From Tsukamurella sp. 8F (GTDB taxonomy: Bacteria; Actinomycetota; Actinomycetes; Mycobacteriales; Mycobacteriaceae): a stretch of 64,000 nucleotides of DNA. Numbering within the stretch: position 1 is the stretch's first letter; every line of letters begins with the position of its first letter. Below the pieces are notes generated by a model, which was not told the origin of the DNA, did no database searches, and worked only from the letters and a program-made list of their open reading frames with translations. This document shows, piece after piece, positions 7,876-18,684 of this stretch. The stretch covers positions 1 through 64,000 of the forward strand of contig NZ_JARFTP010000016.1 of the NCBI RefSeq assembly GCF_029167375.1, given 5' to 3'. A program made the translations under genes and the position numbers.

Positions 7876-9426
7876 CTAGCGCCCGATGTACTTGAGGTTC
7901 TTGACGATCTCCGGCACCAGGTTGAGGAAGAGGTTGCGCGGCACGTATTTCACGCCGCCCAGGCCGATGACCCGCTGACGCGCGATGGTCTTCGCCTCCA
8001 TGTACTTCAGGATGCCCTCGGCGCCGTGCCTGCGGCCGACGCCGCTGATGCCCATGCCGCCCATCGGCGCTGCGGTGGAGCCCCAGGCCGCGGCGTACCC
8101 CTCGTTGATGTTCACCGTCCCGGCGTCGACGCGCTCCGCGATCGCCTGCGCCTGCTTCGCACTACCCGCGAAAACGCTTGCATTCAAACCGTATTCGGTG
8201 TCGTTGGCGCGCTCGACGGCCTCATCGACCGAGTCGACGGGATAGATGGAGACGAGCGGGCCGAAGGTCTCCGTGGCGTAGCAGGTCATGTCGTCCGTGA
8301 CGTCCGCCAGCACCGTCGGCTCGTAGAAGAACGGGCCGAGGTCCGGGCGTGCCTTGCCGCCGGCGACGACCGTCGCGCCCTTGGCGACGGCGTCGTCGAC
8401 ATGCGCGGCGACGGTATCGATCTGCGCCTGGGACGCGAGGGAACCCATCTCGTTGGCGAAGTCGTATCCGGGGCCGACCGGGAGCCGCGCCACCCGATCC
8501 GCGAAGGCACGCGTGAACGCCTCGGCCACGGGACGCTCCACGTAGATGCGCTCGATCGAGATGCACAGCTGCCCGGAGTTGGAGAAGCAGGCGCGCGCGG
8601 CCCCGTCGGCGGTGTGCTCGACGGGCGCGTCGGCGGTGACGATCATGGGGTTCTTTCCGCCGAGCTCCGCCGAGAAGCCGATCAGTCGGCGGCCGCACTG
8701 CTCGGCCAGCGTCGCGCCGGTAGCGGACGAACCCGTGAACATCAGGTAGTCGCAGGCTTCCACGATCGCGGTGCCGACCTTGCCGCCCGGGCCGGGGACG
8801 ACCGCGAACAGGTCGCGGGGCAGCCCTGCCTGGTAGAGCAGCTCGGCGGCGGCGAGCGCACAGAACGGGGTCTGGCTGTCCGGCTTGAGGACGACGGCGT
8901 TGCCGCCTGCCAGCGCCGCGACCGCATCCGACACCGCCAGGGTGAGCGGGTAGTTCCACGGCGAGATGACGCCGATGACGCCCTTGGGCTGGTACCGCAC
9001 CCGCGTCGTCGTGAAAACGGGAAGCATGCCGGATACCGACTTCTCGTCGAGCAGCCGCGGGGCGTTCTTGCCGTACCAGCGCGCGGTCATGGCGACGTCG
9101 AGCGTCTCCTCCTGGGCGTACTGGCGGGCCTTGCCGGTCTCGGCCTGGATCATGTCGACGAGCTCGTCGCGACGGGAGTTGACCAGATCGGCGAAGCGCA
9201 CCAACACCTTCGCCCGCTCCCTGGCGGGGCGCTCGGCCCAGTCCTTCTGCGCCGCACGGGCACGGGTGAATGCGACCTCGACGTCCTTCTCGGTGCCGAT
9301 GGGAACCGTGGCGATGGTCTCGCCAGTGAACGCCTCGAGGATGTCGCGAGACTCCCGGGACTCGGGGGTGTCGATGGCGGCGAGGGCTCGCAGGCGGTCG
9401 AACGTGGCCTGTGTCGGTGCTGGCAT
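7876..9426 (-). CDS. gabD2: Succinate-semialdehyde dehydrogenase (NADP+), GabD2 type
   Basis: The 516-residue aldehyde dehydrogenase has the conserved Asn in SPWNYPL (N158), the general base in ELGGKNP (E254) and the catalytic cysteine in NSGQLCIS (C288). It oxidises succinate semialdehyde to succinate, and the overall sequence resembles mycobacterial GabD2. No GABA transaminase gene is adjacent. The ATG at 9426 is 6 nt downstream of TACTCT on this strand, giving a leaderless transcript; the rraA promoter lies back to back in the 60-bp gap. Confidence 0.88.
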   Translation of the reverse strand: MPAPTQATFDRLRALAAIDTPESRESRDILEAFTGETIATVPIGTEKDVEVAFTRARAAQKDWAERPARERAKVLVRFADLVNSRRDELVDMIQAETGKARQYAQEETLDVAMTARWYGKNAPRLLDEKSVSGMLPVFTTTRVRYQPKGVIGVISPWNYPLTLAVSDAVAALAGGNAVVLKPDSQTPFCALAAAELLYQAGLPRDLFAVVPGPGGKVGTAIVEACDYLMFTGSSATGATLAEQCGRRLIGFSAELGGKNPMIVTADAPVEHTADGAARACFSNSGQLCISIERIYVERPVAEAFTRAFADRVARLPVGPGYDFANEMGSLASQAQIDTVAAHVDDAVAKGATVVAGGKARPDLGPFFYEPTVLADVTDDMTCYATETFGPLVSIYPVDSVDEAVERANDTEYGLNASVFAGSAKQAQAIAERVDAGTVNINEGYAAAWGSTAAPMGGMGISGVGRRHGAEGILKYMEAKTIARQRVIGLGGVKYVPRNLFLNLVPEIVKNLKYIGR

Positions 9427-9486
9427 GTGGCCAGAGTACCCGCCTGTTGACGGTCACTCAATAGCGCTCGGTCTACGATCCAGGGC

Positions 9487-9981
9487 ATGACCGCAGTCGA
9501 ATTCACCCCTACCGCAGACCTGGTCGACGAGATCGGCCCCGACGTGCGCAGCTGCGATACGCAGTTTCGTCAGTTCGGGGGCCGGAGGCAGTTCGCCGGT
9601 CCGGTGGCGACGGTCAAGTGCTGGCAGGACAACGCGCTGCTGAAGTCCGTGCTGGGCGAACCCGGTGAGGGCCGCGTGCTGGTGATCGACGGTAGCGCCG
9701 AGGGCGAGCCCTCCCTGCACACCGCGCTGGTCGGCGATCTCATCGCGGAACTCGGGCGGTCCAACGGCTGGGCCGGCGTGATCGTGTTCGGCGCGATCCG
9801 GGACTCCGCGGTGATCGGCACGATGGAGTTCGGTGTGAAGGCGCTGGGTACGAATCCGCGCAAGTCGTCGAAATCGGGCCTCGGCGAGCGGGACGTGCCC
9901 GTCACGTTCGGTGGAGTCACGTTCACTCCCGGTGACGACCTGTACAGCGACGACGACGGGATCGTCCTGCTAGCGCGGTAA
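9487..9981 (+). CDS. rraA: RraA-family protein (RNase E inhibitor / HMG aldolase fold)
   Basis: The 164-residue protein matches RraA across its length: [10 protein letters not shown] at the start, [22 protein letters not shown], and the [14 protein letters not shown] segment. In E. coli RraA binds RNase E and inhibits it; many homologues instead act as 4-hydroxy-4-methyl-2-oxoglutarate or oxaloacetate aldolases, with a G-x20-R-D motif that is present here (the GAIRDS part). Which activity applies cannot be decided. TACGAT (9474-9479) lies 7 nt before ATG, so a leaderless mRNA is likely. Confidence 0.86.
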   Translation: MTAVEFTPTADLVDEIGPDVRSCDTQFRQFGGRRQFAGPVATVKCWQDNALLKSVLGEPGEGRVLVIDGSAEGEPSLHTALVGDLIAELGRSNGWAGVIVFGAIRDSAVIGTMEFGVKALGTNPRKSSKSGLGERDVPVTFGGVTFTPGDDLYSDDDGIVLLAR

Positions 9982-10003
9982 CGCTCGCACCGGGGAGGTG
10001 CCG

Positions 10004-10022
10004 TGGCGCCCTAGCGGCGCCA
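10004..10022. terminator. Short hairpin between convergent rraA and S4 gene
   Basis: TGGCGCC (10004-10010) and GGCGCCA (10016-10022) form a perfect 7-bp stem around the stop codon of the S4 gene. No T tract follows on either strand, so termination is only possible. Confidence 0.35.
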
Positions 10023-10316
10023 GCGGCGCTTCTTCTTCTCGGGCGCGGGCGGGACGGGGGTGACGTCGTCGTCGGCCTCGGGCACGGCACCGTCATCGGA
10101 CTGGACCACACGCGCCTCGCGGCCCAGCAGGGATACGACGTCGCCGGGGACGAGCCGCCGACCGCGCCGGGTCTCCATCGCATCGTTGACGCGGACCCGC
10201 TCGTCGGCGATCAGGAATTTGGCGTCCGAACCCGAGTCGACCAGGCCGGACAGCTTGAGGAACTGGCCGAGCTGGATGGCCTCGTCCCGAATGGACACAT
10301 CGATGGGGTTCGTCAC
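10011..10316 (-). CDS. S4-domain RNA-binding protein
   Basis: The 101-residue protein has an S4 RNA-binding fold (EAIQLGQFLKLSGLVDSGSDAKFLI, then RVNDAMETRRGRRLVPGDVV), close to YaaA/YlmH-type stand-alone S4 proteins. A charged tail ends EKKKRRWRR. Such proteins bind structured RNA such as rRNA or tRNA; the target is unknown. The GTG start at 10316 is 7 nt downstream of GATAAT on this strand (leaderless). Confidence 0.82.
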   Translation of the reverse strand: MTNPIDVSIRDEAIQLGQFLKLSGLVDSGSDAKFLIADERVRVNDAMETRRGRRLVPGDVVSLLGREARVVQSDDGAVPEADDDVTPVPPAPEKKKRRWRR

Positions 10317-10332
10317 GCCATCGATTATCCCT

Positions 10333-10479
10333 CTAGGTACGAAGTGCGCGGATCTCGGCGGGGGTCACGAGCCGTTCGGAGTCCTCGGCGAGGGTGCGGA
10401 CCAGCTTGCGCGTGCGCAGCCGGGTCAGCGGAAGATTCGCGGTGCGGTGGTCGGTACGTCCGGGTGCGGTCAGTTTCAC
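10333..10479 (-). CDS. Proposed 48-residue basic protein
   Basis: A 49-codon frame begins GTG (MKLTAPGRTD) and ends ERLVTPAEIRALRT. GGAG lies 6 nt before the GTG. Codon third positions are strongly G/C, as in real genes here, and the rival frame over the same bases (66 residues, Arg/Pro-rich) is not. The central TRLRTRKLVRTLAEDSERL helix is basic and amphipathic. The TPAEIRALR ending looks like a small helical domain. No family is recognised. It ends 16 nt upstream of the S4 gene on the same strand and may be co-transcribed. Confidence 0.55.
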   Translation of the reverse strand: MKLTAPGRTDHRTANLPLTRLRTRKLVRTLAEDSERLVTPAEIRALRT

Positions 10480-10686
10480 GGCTGGCTCCGAGATTTAACG
10501 GTTCTGGCGGCGAGTTCAGTATCACAAATGTACTTGGCTGGACCGGCTCCGTCTACAGGTCATGACCTCTCGTGACAGAGCACACATCCGACGCGTCACT
10601 GCTGTCACATGAGTATCGCGCTTCACACCTCTTTCATCGGTTAGGCGCGCCGATGCGTTACCCGACGAGGGGTTTCGCGACGAAGA

Positions 10687-11457
10687 TCACGTGCCCGCCT
10701 CGGCGAGCCGCCGACGCGTCTCGTCGTCTGCCGGGAGGAACGTCTCGAGGTGCAGCTCGTCGACGGTGACGTCGTTCGGCGTCAGCACCTCGCTCGCCAC
10801 GGTGAACAGGCGCAACGGCGCACCGTCGTCGGCACGGACGACCAGCTCGAGCACAGGCCCGGAGGGCGGCGCCGGCGCATCGCCGTCCGCTATCGCGTAG
10901 CCGCGGCACTCCTCGAGCAGCGCGAACAGCCGCGGATCCGCCGTCCGATCCGCCCGCGCCGCCACCTGCTGCAGCAACTGCGCGCGCCACGCCGCCGCAC
11001 CGACGATCCGCGGTGCCAGCCCCTCGGGGTGCAGGCTCAGGCGCACCACGTTGACCGGCGGCTCCAGCAGATGCGCCGCGCATCCAGCGAGGAACGGCGC
11101 GACCCCCGGATTCGCATCGACCAGGTCCCAGTACCGGTCGAGCAGCACGGCCGGATACGGCATGTGGGCGTCGAGCAGCGCGCGGAACGATGCGAGCACG
11201 GCGCCGTCCGGTGCTGCGCTCGAGGCGAACCTGGGAGCATAACCGCCCGCGAGCAGCAGGGCGTCCCGCTCGCGCAGGGGCACGTCGAGATGCTCCGCGA
11301 GGCGCAGGATCATGTCGGGGCTCGGCCGTGACCGGCCCGTCTCGACGAAGCTGAGGTGCCGCCCGCTGACCTCTGCACGGGACGACAGTTCGAGCTGGCT
11401 CAGCCGCCGACGCTGCCGCCACGCGCGCAGCAGCCCGCCCACCTCTGTCGTCGTCAT
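10687..11457 (-). CDS. XRE-family regulator with MmyB-like ligand-binding domain
   Basis: The 256-residue protein has an N-terminal helix-turn-helix (RRLSQLELSSRAEVSGRHLSFVETGRSRPS, residues ~17-46). It is followed by the MmyB-like domain that in related proteins binds fatty acids (AVLLDRYWDLVDANPGVAPF). This architecture is common in actinobacteria, where it controls adjacent oxidoreductase genes. Here it diverges from the SnoaL-like and PaaI-like genes, which are its likely targets. The ATG is 6 nt after TACTGT (leaderless). Confidence 0.85.
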   Translation of the reverse strand: MTTTEVGGLLRAWRQRRRLSQLELSSRAEVSGRHLSFVETGRSRPSPDMILRLAEHLDVPLRERDALLLAGGYAPRFASSAAPDGAVLASFRALLDAHMPYPAVLLDRYWDLVDANPGVAPFLAGCAAHLLEPPVNVVRLSLHPEGLAPRIVGAAAWRAQLLQQVAARADRTADPRLFALLEECRGYAIADGDAPAPPSGPVLELVVRADDGAPLRLFTVASEVLTPNDVTVDELHLETFLPADDETRRRLAEAGT

Positions 11458-11573
11458 CGCCCGACAGTAGCCGCGTGCGGGTACATGCGGCCATTACGTC
11501 GGGCGTAATCGCGCGTGGTCACGCCGCCACCGCACAATCGACCCGACCGATCCACGAGACACCGGGAGAAACC

Positions 11574-11939
11574 ATGAACGCCATCGCGCACACCATCGTC
11601 GGGGCCTACCTCGATACCTGGAACGCCACCGACCCCCAGACCCGCGCCGCCCTCCTCGCCGACCACTGGGCCCCCGATGCGACCTACACGGACCCACTCG
11701 CCGACGTCGCCGGACCCGACGAGATCGGCGCCCTCGTCGGCGGCGTGCACGAGCAGTTCCCGGGCTTCGTCTTCTCGCTCGTCGGCGAGCCGGATGCGCA
11801 CCACCGCCACGTCCGCTTCCAGTGGGCACTCGGGCCCGCGGGAGCCGAGCCGCCGGTCGTGGGCTTCGACGTGATCACGGTCGACGACGCCGACCGGATC
11901 ACCAGCGTCGCAGGATTCCTCGACAGGGTGCCTGCATGA
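11574..11939 (+). CDS. SnoaL/NTF2-like protein
   Basis: The 121-residue protein has the small alpha+beta barrel pattern of nuclear transport factor 2-like proteins: IVGAYLDTWNATDPQTRAALL, DATYTDPLADVAG, then FSLVGEPDAHHRHVRFQWALG. Members act as polyketide cyclases, isomerases or simple ligand carriers, and the activity cannot be predicted. The start ATG 11574 has GGGAG upstream. The stop overlaps the next start (ATGA), so it is coupled with the PaaI-like thioesterase and probably controlled by the divergent XRE regulator. Confidence 0.78.
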   Translation: MNAIAHTIVGAYLDTWNATDPQTRAALLADHWAPDATYTDPLADVAGPDEIGALVGGVHEQFPGFVFSLVGEPDAHHRHVRFQWALGPAGAEPPVVGFDVITVDDADRITSVAGFLDRVPA

Positions 11940-12337
11940 ACGACGGCTCGATCGAGGTCGCGGCGCTGATGCCCTTCGCCGCCACGCTAGGCATCGCCGC
12001 AACGGAGGCGACCCCGAGGCGCGTCGTGTGCAGTCTCGCGTATCGGCCCGAACTCACCACGGCGGGCGGCGCTGTGCACGGCGGCGCGCTGATGACGCTC
12101 GCCGACTGCGCGGGCGCGGTGCTCGCGTTCCTCAATCTGCCGAAAGGTACCGGGACGGCCACCACGTCGTCGACCACGAGTTTCCTGAGCGCCGCGACGG
12201 CAGGCACGCTCACCGCGACCGCCACGCCGATCAAGATCGGGCGGCAGGTCATCGTCGTCCAGACGACCATCGCCGACGATGCCGGGAGACCTCTGACGAC
12301 GACCCTCGCCACCCAGCAGGTGCTCACGGTCCGTTGA
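11936..12337 (+). CDS. PaaI-family hotdog thioesterase
   Basis: The 133-residue hotdog-fold protein has the family motif VHGGALMTLADCAGA and a T-T-S-S-T-T-S-F strand. Such enzymes hydrolyse aryl- or acyl-CoA thioesters. The longer upstream frame is discarded because the internal ATG 11936 overlaps the stop of the SnoaL-like gene and begins the recognisable domain. The substrate is unknown. Confidence 0.8.
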   Translation: MNDGSIEVAALMPFAATLGIAATEATPRRVVCSLAYRPELTTAGGAVHGGALMTLADCAGAVLAFLNLPKGTGTATTSSTTSFLSAATAGTLTATATPIKIGRQVIVVQTTIADDAGRPLTTTLATQQVLTVR

Positions 12338-12353
12338 CACCGGCATAGTCGTG

Positions 12354-12395
12354 ACGCCGCCGCCCCGCATGCCTGAGCAGGTGGGGCGGCGGCGT
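12354..12395. terminator. Bidirectional terminator between PaaI-like gene and gltD
   Basis: Perfect 13-bp arms (ACGCCGCCGCCCC at 12354-12366 and its complement at 12383-12395) enclose a 16-nt loop in the gap between two converging genes. No long T run is present, as is typical of actinobacterial terminators. Confidence 0.7.
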
Positions 12396-12412
12396 TACGG
12401 GAACGGGTCCAG

Positions 12413-13879
12413 CTAGCGCTGCGGCGCCGTCGTCGGCTCGATCGGCGCGGGCAACGCGGTCGAGCCCATCAGAAACTGGTCTACCGCTGCCGCGGCGCTG
12501 CGGCCCTCGGCGATGGCCCACACGATGAGCGACTGGCCGCGCCCCGCGTCGCCGGCCACGAAGACGCCGGGCACCGTGGTCTGGAAGTCCTCGTCGCGCT
12601 TGACGTTGCCGCGGTCGGTGTACTCGACGCCCAGCTCGTCCAGCAGGTCGCCGCGCTCCGGACCGGTGAAGCCCATCGCCAGCAGCACGAGGTCGGCCTC
12701 GAGCTCGAAGTCGGAGCCCTCGACCTTCTCGAACTTCCCGGACTTCATCTCGACCTCGTGCGCACGCAGGCCGGTGACGTGACCGTCCTCGCCCGCGAAC
12801 GCCTCGGTGTTGACCGAGTAGACGCGCTCGCCACCCTCCTCGTGGGCGGACGAGACGCGGTACATCAGCGGGTACAGCGGCCACGGCGTCGACTCGGCGC
12901 GCGAGCGCGGCGGCATGGGCATGATCTCGAACTGGTGCACGCTCTCGGCGTCCTGCCGCAACGCGGTCCCCAGGCAGTCGGCACCGGTGTCACCGCCGCC
13001 GATGATGATGACCTTCTTGCCCTTCGCGTGGATCGGCGGCAGGCCGTCCTCGTCGACGACGTCGTCACCGTGCTGCACCCTGTTCGCCCACGGGAGGTAC
13101 TCCATGGCCTGGTGGATGCCGTCCAGCTCGCGACCCGGGATAGGCAGGTCCCGTCCCGTGGTCGAGCCGTTGGCCAGAACGATCGCGTCGAAGTCCGAGC
13201 GCAGCTCCGAGGCAGTCACGTCGACACCCACGTTGACGCCGGCCTTGAACACGGTGCCCTCGGCGTTCATCTGGGCGAGGCGACGATCGATATGCCGCTT
13301 CTCCATCTTGAACTCGGGTATGCCGTAACGCAGCAGGCCGCCGATGCGGTCTGCACGCTCGTACACCGTCACCGTGTGGCCCCCGCGCGTCAGCTGCTGC
13401 GCGGCGGCGAGCCCGGCCGGACCGGACCCGACGACGGCCACCTTCTTACCGGTCAGCGTGGTCGGGTGCTGCGGAGAGACCCAGCCCTCGTCGAAGGCGC
13501 GGTCGATCAGCTCGACCTCGACCTGCTTGATGGTGACCGGGTCCTGGTTGATGCCGAGGACGCAGGACGACTCGCAGGGGGCGGGACACAGCCGCCCGGT
13601 GAACTCCGGGAAGTTGTTGGTCGCGTGCAGACGCTCGATCCCGTCGCGCCACCGATCCTTGTAGACCAGGTCGTTCCACTCCGGAATCAGGTTTCCGAGC
13701 GGACATCCGTTGTGGCAGAACGGGATGCCGCAGTCCATGCAGCGCGAAGCCTGCTTCTGCAGGGTCTGCCGCTCGAACGGCTTGTACACCTCCTTCCAGT
13801 CCAGCAGGCGCAGCGGGACCGGCCGACGCACCGGCAGCTCACGCGAGGTGTGCTTGAGAAATCCCTGGTAATCAGCCAC
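12413..13879 (-). CDS. gltD: Glutamate synthase small subunit
   Basis: The 488-residue protein has the two N-terminal cysteine clusters of GltD ([13 protein letters not shown] at ~47-59 and [10 protein letters not shown] further on) that hold Fe-S centres. They are followed by an FAD site ([11 protein letters not shown]) and an NADPH site ([16 protein letters not shown]). It passes electrons from NADPH to GltB for conversion of glutamine and 2-oxoglutarate to two glutamates. The start overlaps the end of gltB by 8 bp, so the subunits are translationally coupled. Confidence 0.95.
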   Translation of the reverse strand: MADYQGFLKHTSRELPVRRPVPLRLLDWKEVYKPFERQTLQKQASRCMDCGIPFCHNGCPLGNLIPEWNDLVYKDRWRDGIERLHATNNFPEFTGRLCPAPCESSCVLGINQDPVTIKQVEVELIDRAFDEGWVSPQHPTTLTGKKVAVVGSGPAGLAAAQQLTRGGHTVTVYERADRIGGLLRYGIPEFKMEKRHIDRRLAQMNAEGTVFKAGVNVGVDVTASELRSDFDAIVLANGSTTGRDLPIPGRELDGIHQAMEYLPWANRVQHGDDVVDEDGLPPIHAKGKKVIIIGGGDTGADCLGTALRQDAESVHQFEIMPMPPRSRAESTPWPLYPLMYRVSSAHEEGGERVYSVNTEAFAGEDGHVTGLRAHEVEMKSGKFEKVEGSDFELEADLVLLAMGFTGPERGDLLDELGVEYTDRGNVKRDEDFQTTVPGVFVAGDAGRGQSLIVWAIAEGRSAAAAVDQFLMGSTALPAPIEPTTAPQR

Positions 13880-16800
13880 GAGCGGCCTCCATCACTGCAT
13901 CGTCGACGTTGCGGCCGTCGAGCTCGGCACGCGCGATTGCCGTCAGAACGCGCTTGTAATCGCGCGGCATCACCTTCGCGAACAGGCGCTTCTCCCGGCT
14001 CCAGCCGGCCAGGATCCGCTGCGCGACCTCCGAGCCGGTGTGGTCGTAGTGCTTCTGCACCAGCTTATGCACGAACTCCTTGTCGGCCTCGTCGAGTGAC
14101 TCGAGATCTACGAGCTCGGTGTTCAGGTCCCGCGCGAAGGTCTCGCCCGGGTTGTACACGTACGCGATGCCACCCGACATGCCGGCACCGAAGTTGCGGC
14201 CGGTCTTGCCGAGCACCAGCACGCGGCCACCCGTCATGTACTCGCAACCGTGGTCGCCCACGCCCTCGACGACGGCGGTCGCGCCCGAGTTGCGGACTGC
14301 GAAGCGCTCGCCCGCGACTCCGCGCAGGAAGAGCTCGCCCCTGGTGGCGCCGAACAGGATCACGTTGCCCGCGATGATGTTGTCCTCGGCCACGAAGCCC
14401 TCGGGGGCGTCCTCGGCCGGGCGGACGATGATTCGGCCGCCGGACAAGCCCTTGCCCACGAAGTCGTTGGCGTCGCCGAACAGCCGGAGCGTCATGCCGG
14501 TGGGCACGAACGCGCCGAAGCTGTTGCCGGCGCTACCGCGGAACGTGATCGAGATGGTGTCGTCGGGCAGCCCCTCGAAGCCGTACGCCTTGGTGACCTC
14601 GTGGCCCAGCATCGTGCCGACGGTGCGGTTGACGTTGGAGATCTCCGAGTCGAAGGCGACCGCGACGCCCTTGTCGAGCGCCTCGCGCGCCTGCGCGATG
14701 AGCTGCTGGTCCAGCGCCTTGTCCAGGGAGTGGTCCTGCTTGCCGGAGCAGTACAGATCCTGGTTCATGAAGGGTGACTCCACCTGCGCGAGGATCGGGG
14801 CGAGGTCCAGCGTGCCGGCCTTCGCGTCCTTCCAGTGCTCGAGCGCCTTCTCGGTGTTCAACAGCTGCGACTGGCCGACGGCCTCCTGCAGGCTGCGGAA
14901 ACCCAGCTCGGCGAGCAGTTCGCGCACCTCCTCGGCGATGAACAGCATGAAGTTCTCGACGAACTCGGGCTTGCCGTTGAAGCGGCGACGCAGCACCGGG
15001 TTCTGGGTCGCGACGCCCACGGGGCAGGTGTCGAGGTGGCAGACCCGCATCATGATGCAGCCCGACACCACGAGCGGCGCCGTGGCGAAGCCGAACTCCT
15101 CGCCGCCCAGCAGCGCGGCGACCACCACGTCCCGGCCGGTCTTGAGCTGTCCGTCCACCTGGACGACGATGCGGTCGCGAAGGCCGTTGAGCAGCAGCGT
15201 CTGCTGCGTCTCGGCGAGGCCGATCTCCCACGGCGCTCCCGCGTGCTTCATCGAGGTGAGCGGGGTCGCGCCCGTGCCACCGTCGTGCCCCGAGATGAGC
15301 ACGACATCCGCGTGCGCCTTGGACACACCTGCGGCGACGGTGCCGACGCCCAGCTCGGAGACGAGCTTGACGTGGACCCGAGCCTGGGGGTTGGCGTTCT
15401 TCAGGTCGTGGATCAGCTGCGCCAGATCCTCGATCGAGTAGATGTCGTGGTGCGGCGGCGGCGAGATGAGGCCGACGCCCGGCGTCGAACCGCGAACCTC
15501 GGCGACCCACGGGTACACCTTGTGCGGCGGCAGCTGCCCACCCTCACCGGGCTTGGCACCCTGCGCCATCTTGATCTGGATGTCGGTGCAGTTGCTCAGG
15601 TAGTGCGACGTGACGCCGAACCGGCCCGAGGCCACCTGCTTGATCGCGGACCGGCGCAGGTCGCCGTTCTCGTCGGGCGTGAACCGCGCGGGATCCTCCC
15701 CGCCCTCACCGGAGTTGGAGCGGCCGCCGAGGCGGTTCATCGCGATCGCGAGGGTCTCGTGCGCCTCGGCCGAGATCGAGCCGAAGCTCATCGCGCCGGT
15801 CGAGAACCGCTTGACGATCTCGGTGGCGGGTTCGACCTCCTCGAGTGGCACGGGTCGGCGATCCGAGCGGAACTCGAACAGGCCGCGCAGCGAGGCCATG
15901 CGCTTGCTCTGATCGTTGACCAGCGTCGTGTACTCCCTGAAGACGGAGTACTGGCCGGTGCGGGTCGAGTGCTGCAGCTTGAACACCGTCTCCGGGTTGA
16001 ACAGGTGGTACTCGCCCTCGCGGCGCCACTGGTACTCACCGCCCACCTCGAGCTCACGGTGGGCCAGCTCCTCCGGGCGGTCGCCCATGGCGCGCTTGTG
16101 CCGGGCCGCCACATCCGCGGCGATCTCGTCGAGCCCGACACCGTCGAGCTGGGACTGCATTCCCGTGAAGTACTCGTCGCAGACCTCCTGCGACAGGCCG
16201 ATCACCTGGAACAACTGCGCGCCCGTGTACGACGCGAGCGTGGAGATGCCCATCTTGGACATCACCTTCAGCACGCCCTTACCGGCGGCCTTCACGTAGT
16301 TCGCGACGGCCTTCTCCTGCGAGAGACCGGGCAGTTCGCCGCCGCGGATCATGTCCTCGATGGTGGCGAACGCCATGTACGGATTGACCGCCGCGGCGCC
16401 GAAGCCGATCAGCGCGGCCATGTGGTGCACCTCGCGAGCATCGCCGGCCTCGACGATCAGGCCGACCTGCGTGCGGGTCTTCTCGCGCACCAGGTGCTGG
16501 TGCACGGCCGAGGTGAGCAGCAGTGACGGGATAGGCGCGAGCAGCCGGTCCGAGTTGCGGTCGGACAGGATGATCAGCCGCGCGCCGCCCGCGATGGCCT
16601 CGGAGACCTGCGTACGGACCGTCTCGATCGCCTCACGCAGGCCCTGCCCGCCCTCCGCGACCGGGTACAGGCCGGGGATGACGACGGAGCGGAACTCCGG
16701 CAGGTTGCCGTCGTCGTTGACCTTGACGAGCTTGATCAGATCGTCGTTGTCGAGGATCGGCTGCGGCAGCAGGATCTGGCGACAGCTCACCGCCGAGGGG

Positions 16801-18482
16801 TGCAGCAGATCCGACTCGGACCCGACGGTGCCGCCCAGCGCTGTGACGATCTCCTCCCGAATGGCGTCCAGCGGCGGGTTGGTGACCTGAGCGAAGAGCT
16901 GCGAGAAGTAGTCGAACATCAGTCGCGGGCGCAGCGACAGGACCGCGATGGGGGTGTCGGTGCCCATCGAGCCGATAGCCTCGGCACCGGTCTTCGCCAT
17001 CGGCGTGAGGAGCAGGTTCACCTCCTCGGTGGTGAACCCGAACATCTGCTGCCGCTGGGTGACCCGATCGTGCGGCATCACGGGGTGCGGGCGATCCGGC
17101 AGCTCGTCCAGATGCAGCAGGCCCTCGTCGAGCCACTCGCGATACGGCTCGGCGGCCGCGAGCTCGTCCTTGATCTCCTTGTCGGACACGATGCGGCCCT
17201 GCGACGTGTCCACCAGGAACATCCGTCCCGGCTGCAACCGCGACTTGAACACGACGTCACTGTGCGGCACGTCGAGCACACCCACCTCGGAGCCGAGCAC
17301 GACGATGCCGTCCTTCGTCACCCAGATGCGCGACGGACGGAGGCCGTTGCGGTCGAGGACCGCGCCGATGACGGTGCCGTCGGTGAAACACACCGACGCC
17401 GGACCGTCCCAGGGCTCCATGAGCGACGAGTGGTACTCGTAGAACGCGCGCCGCGCCGGGTCCATATCCTGATGGCGCTCCCACGCCTCCGGGATCATCA
17501 TCAGGACCGCATGCGGCAGCGGCCGGCCGCCGAGGTGCAGCAGTTCGAGCACCTCGTCGAAACGCGCGGTGTCGGAGCCGCCCTCAGTGCAGACCGGGAA
17601 GATCTTCTCCTCGGCGCCCTCGCCGAACATCGAGGCGTCGATGAGCGCCTCGCGGGCCCGCATCCAGTTCTCGTTGCCGTTCACCGTGTTGATCTCGCCG
17701 TTGTGGGCGACGCGCCGGTATGGGTGCGCCAGCGGCCACGACGGGAACGTGTTGGTGGAGAACCGCGAGTGCACGAGACCGAGCGCGGACGTGACGCGCT
17801 CGTCCTGCAGGTCGAGGAAGAAGCCGCGCAGCTGCGGCGTCGTGAGCATGCCCTTGTAGACGAACGTCGCGCCGCTCAGCGACGGGAAGTACACGGTCTC
17901 GGAGCCCTCGGCCCCTGCGCCGGCGCCGTCGGTGCCCAGCTCCCGCTCGACGCGCTTGCGGATCACGAAGCAGCGGCGCTCGAGCTCGAGACCGGTGAGC
18001 GCCTCGCCGGTCGAATCGTCGCCGGTGATGAAGACCTGGCGCATCGTCGGCAGCGCATCGCGCGCGAGCGCGCCCAGCGAGGTCTCATCGGTGGGCGTCT
18101 CGCGCCAGCCGAGCACCCGCATGCCCTCCTCGGCGACGATGCGCTCGACGCCCTCCGAAGCGGCCTGCGCCTCCGCGGCGGCCTGCGGCAGGAAAGCGAT
18201 GCCGGTGGCGTACTCGCCCTCGGTGGGGAGCTCGAAGTCGACGACGGCGCGGAAGAACGCGTCCGGCACCTGGATCAGGATGCCCGCGCCGTCGCCCGTG
18301 TTGGGCTCCGCACCCGCGGCACCGCGATGCTCGAGGTTGACGAGGGCGGCGATCGCCTTGTCCACTATGTCTCGGGTCTTGCGGCCGTGCATGTCCACGA
18401 CGAAGGCGACACCACACGAATCGTGCTCGTTCGCGGGGTGGTACAGACCTTGCGGTCCTGGTGGGGTGAATCGACTGGTCAT
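13872..18482 (-). CDS. gltB: Glutamate synthase large subunit (classical)
   Basis: The 1536-residue protein has an N-terminal class II glutamine amidotransferase domain with the processed cysteine in [10 protein letters not shown] (C23), the [17 protein letters not shown] segment, an FMN-binding synthase domain ([19 protein letters not shown]), the [3Fe-4S] motif C1142-x5-C1148-x4-C1153 (CHLDTCPVG) and a C-terminal GXGXG domain. The length is normal for bacterial GltB. ATG 18482 (MTSRF) is preferred because it gives a short propeptide; the open frame continues upstream to 18608 with unlikely sequence. It pairs with GltD downstream. Confidence 0.95.
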   Translation of the reverse strand: MTSRFTPPGPQGLYHPANEHDSCGVAFVVDMHGRKTRDIVDKAIAALVNLEHRGAAGAEPNTGDGAGILIQVPDAFFRAVVDFELPTEGEYATGIAFLPQAAAEAQAASEGVERIVAEEGMRVLGWRETPTDETSLGALARDALPTMRQVFITGDDSTGEALTGLELERRCFVIRKRVERELGTDGAGAGAEGSETVYFPSLSGATFVYKGMLTTPQLRGFFLDLQDERVTSALGLVHSRFSTNTFPSWPLAHPYRRVAHNGEINTVNGNENWMRAREALIDASMFGEGAEEKIFPVCTEGGSDTARFDEVLELLHLGGRPLPHAVLMMIPEAWERHQDMDPARRAFYEYHSSLMEPWDGPASVCFTDGTVIGAVLDRNGLRPSRIWVTKDGIVVLGSEVGVLDVPHSDVVFKSRLQPGRMFLVDTSQGRIVSDKEIKDELAAAEPYREWLDEGLLHLDELPDRPHPVMPHDRVTQRQQMFGFTTEEVNLLLTPMAKTGAEAIGSMGTDTPIAVLSLRPRLMFDYFSQLFAQVTNPPLDAIREEIVTALGGTVGSESDLLHPSAVSCRQILLPQPILDNDDLIKLVKVNDDGNLPEFRSVVIPGLYPVAEGGQGLREAIETVRTQVSEAIAGGARLIILSDRNSDRLLAPIPSLLLTSAVHQHLVREKTRTQVGLIVEAGDAREVHHMAALIGFGAAAVNPYMAFATIEDMIRGGELPGLSQEKAVANYVKAAGKGVLKVMSKMGISTLASYTGAQLFQVIGLSQEVCDEYFTGMQSQLDGVGLDEIAADVAARHKRAMGDRPEELAHRELEVGGEYQWRREGEYHLFNPETVFKLQHSTRTGQYSVFREYTTLVNDQSKRMASLRGLFEFRSDRRPVPLEEVEPATEIVKRFSTGAMSFGSISAEAHETLAIAMNRLGGRSNSGEGGEDPARFTPDENGDLRRSAIKQVASGRFGVTSHYLSNCTDIQIKMAQGAKPGEGGQLPPHKVYPWVAEVRGSTPGVGLISPPPHHDIYSIEDLAQLIHDLKNANPQARVHVKLVSELGVGTVAAGVSKAHADVVLISGHDGGTGATPLTSMKHAGAPWEIGLAETQQTLLLNGLRDRIVVQVDGQLKTGRDVVVAALLGGEEFGFATAPLVVSGCIMMRVCHLDTCPVGVATQNPVLRRRFNGKPEFVENFMLFIAEEVRELLAELGFRSLQEAVGQSQLLNTEKALEHWKDAKAGTLDLAPILAQVESPFMNQDLYCSGKQDHSLDKALDQQLIAQAREALDKGVAVAFDSEISNVNRTVGTMLGHEVTKAYGFEGLPDDTISITFRGSAGNSFGAFVPTGMTLRLFGDANDFVGKGLSGGRIIVRPAEDAPEGFVAEDNIIAGNVILFGATRGELFLRGVAGERFAVRNSGATAVVEGVGDHGCEYMTGGRVLVLGKTGRNFGAGMSGGIAYVYNPGETFARDLNTELVDLESLDEADKEFVHKLVQKHYDHTGSEVAQRILAGWSREKRLFAKVMPRDYKRVLTAIARAELDGRNVDDAVMEAARG

Positions 18483-18684
18483 GTCGAACCTGCCTTCGCA
18501 GCGGGCCTCACGGCGGTACGTCTTCAAGGTGCCTGGTGGCATGGGTGAGCCACCGCAGGCGTCGTCGGCTGTGTTGTGAACGATAAAGATCACCCAGCGT
18601 CCTTGCAAAATTCAGGGCAGCCTAATAACGCCGTGACCAGCAATGATACGCCGAGCGCCCGGGGCGGCCGATAGTCTTCCGCAC

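Noticed and set aside
14080-15441. Long open frames opposite gltB (453-residue frame here, 563 residues at 14835-16526, 582 at 16800-18548)
   Set aside because: They are antisense to strongly conserved GltB domains, show no family motif and arise from GC-rich codon bias.
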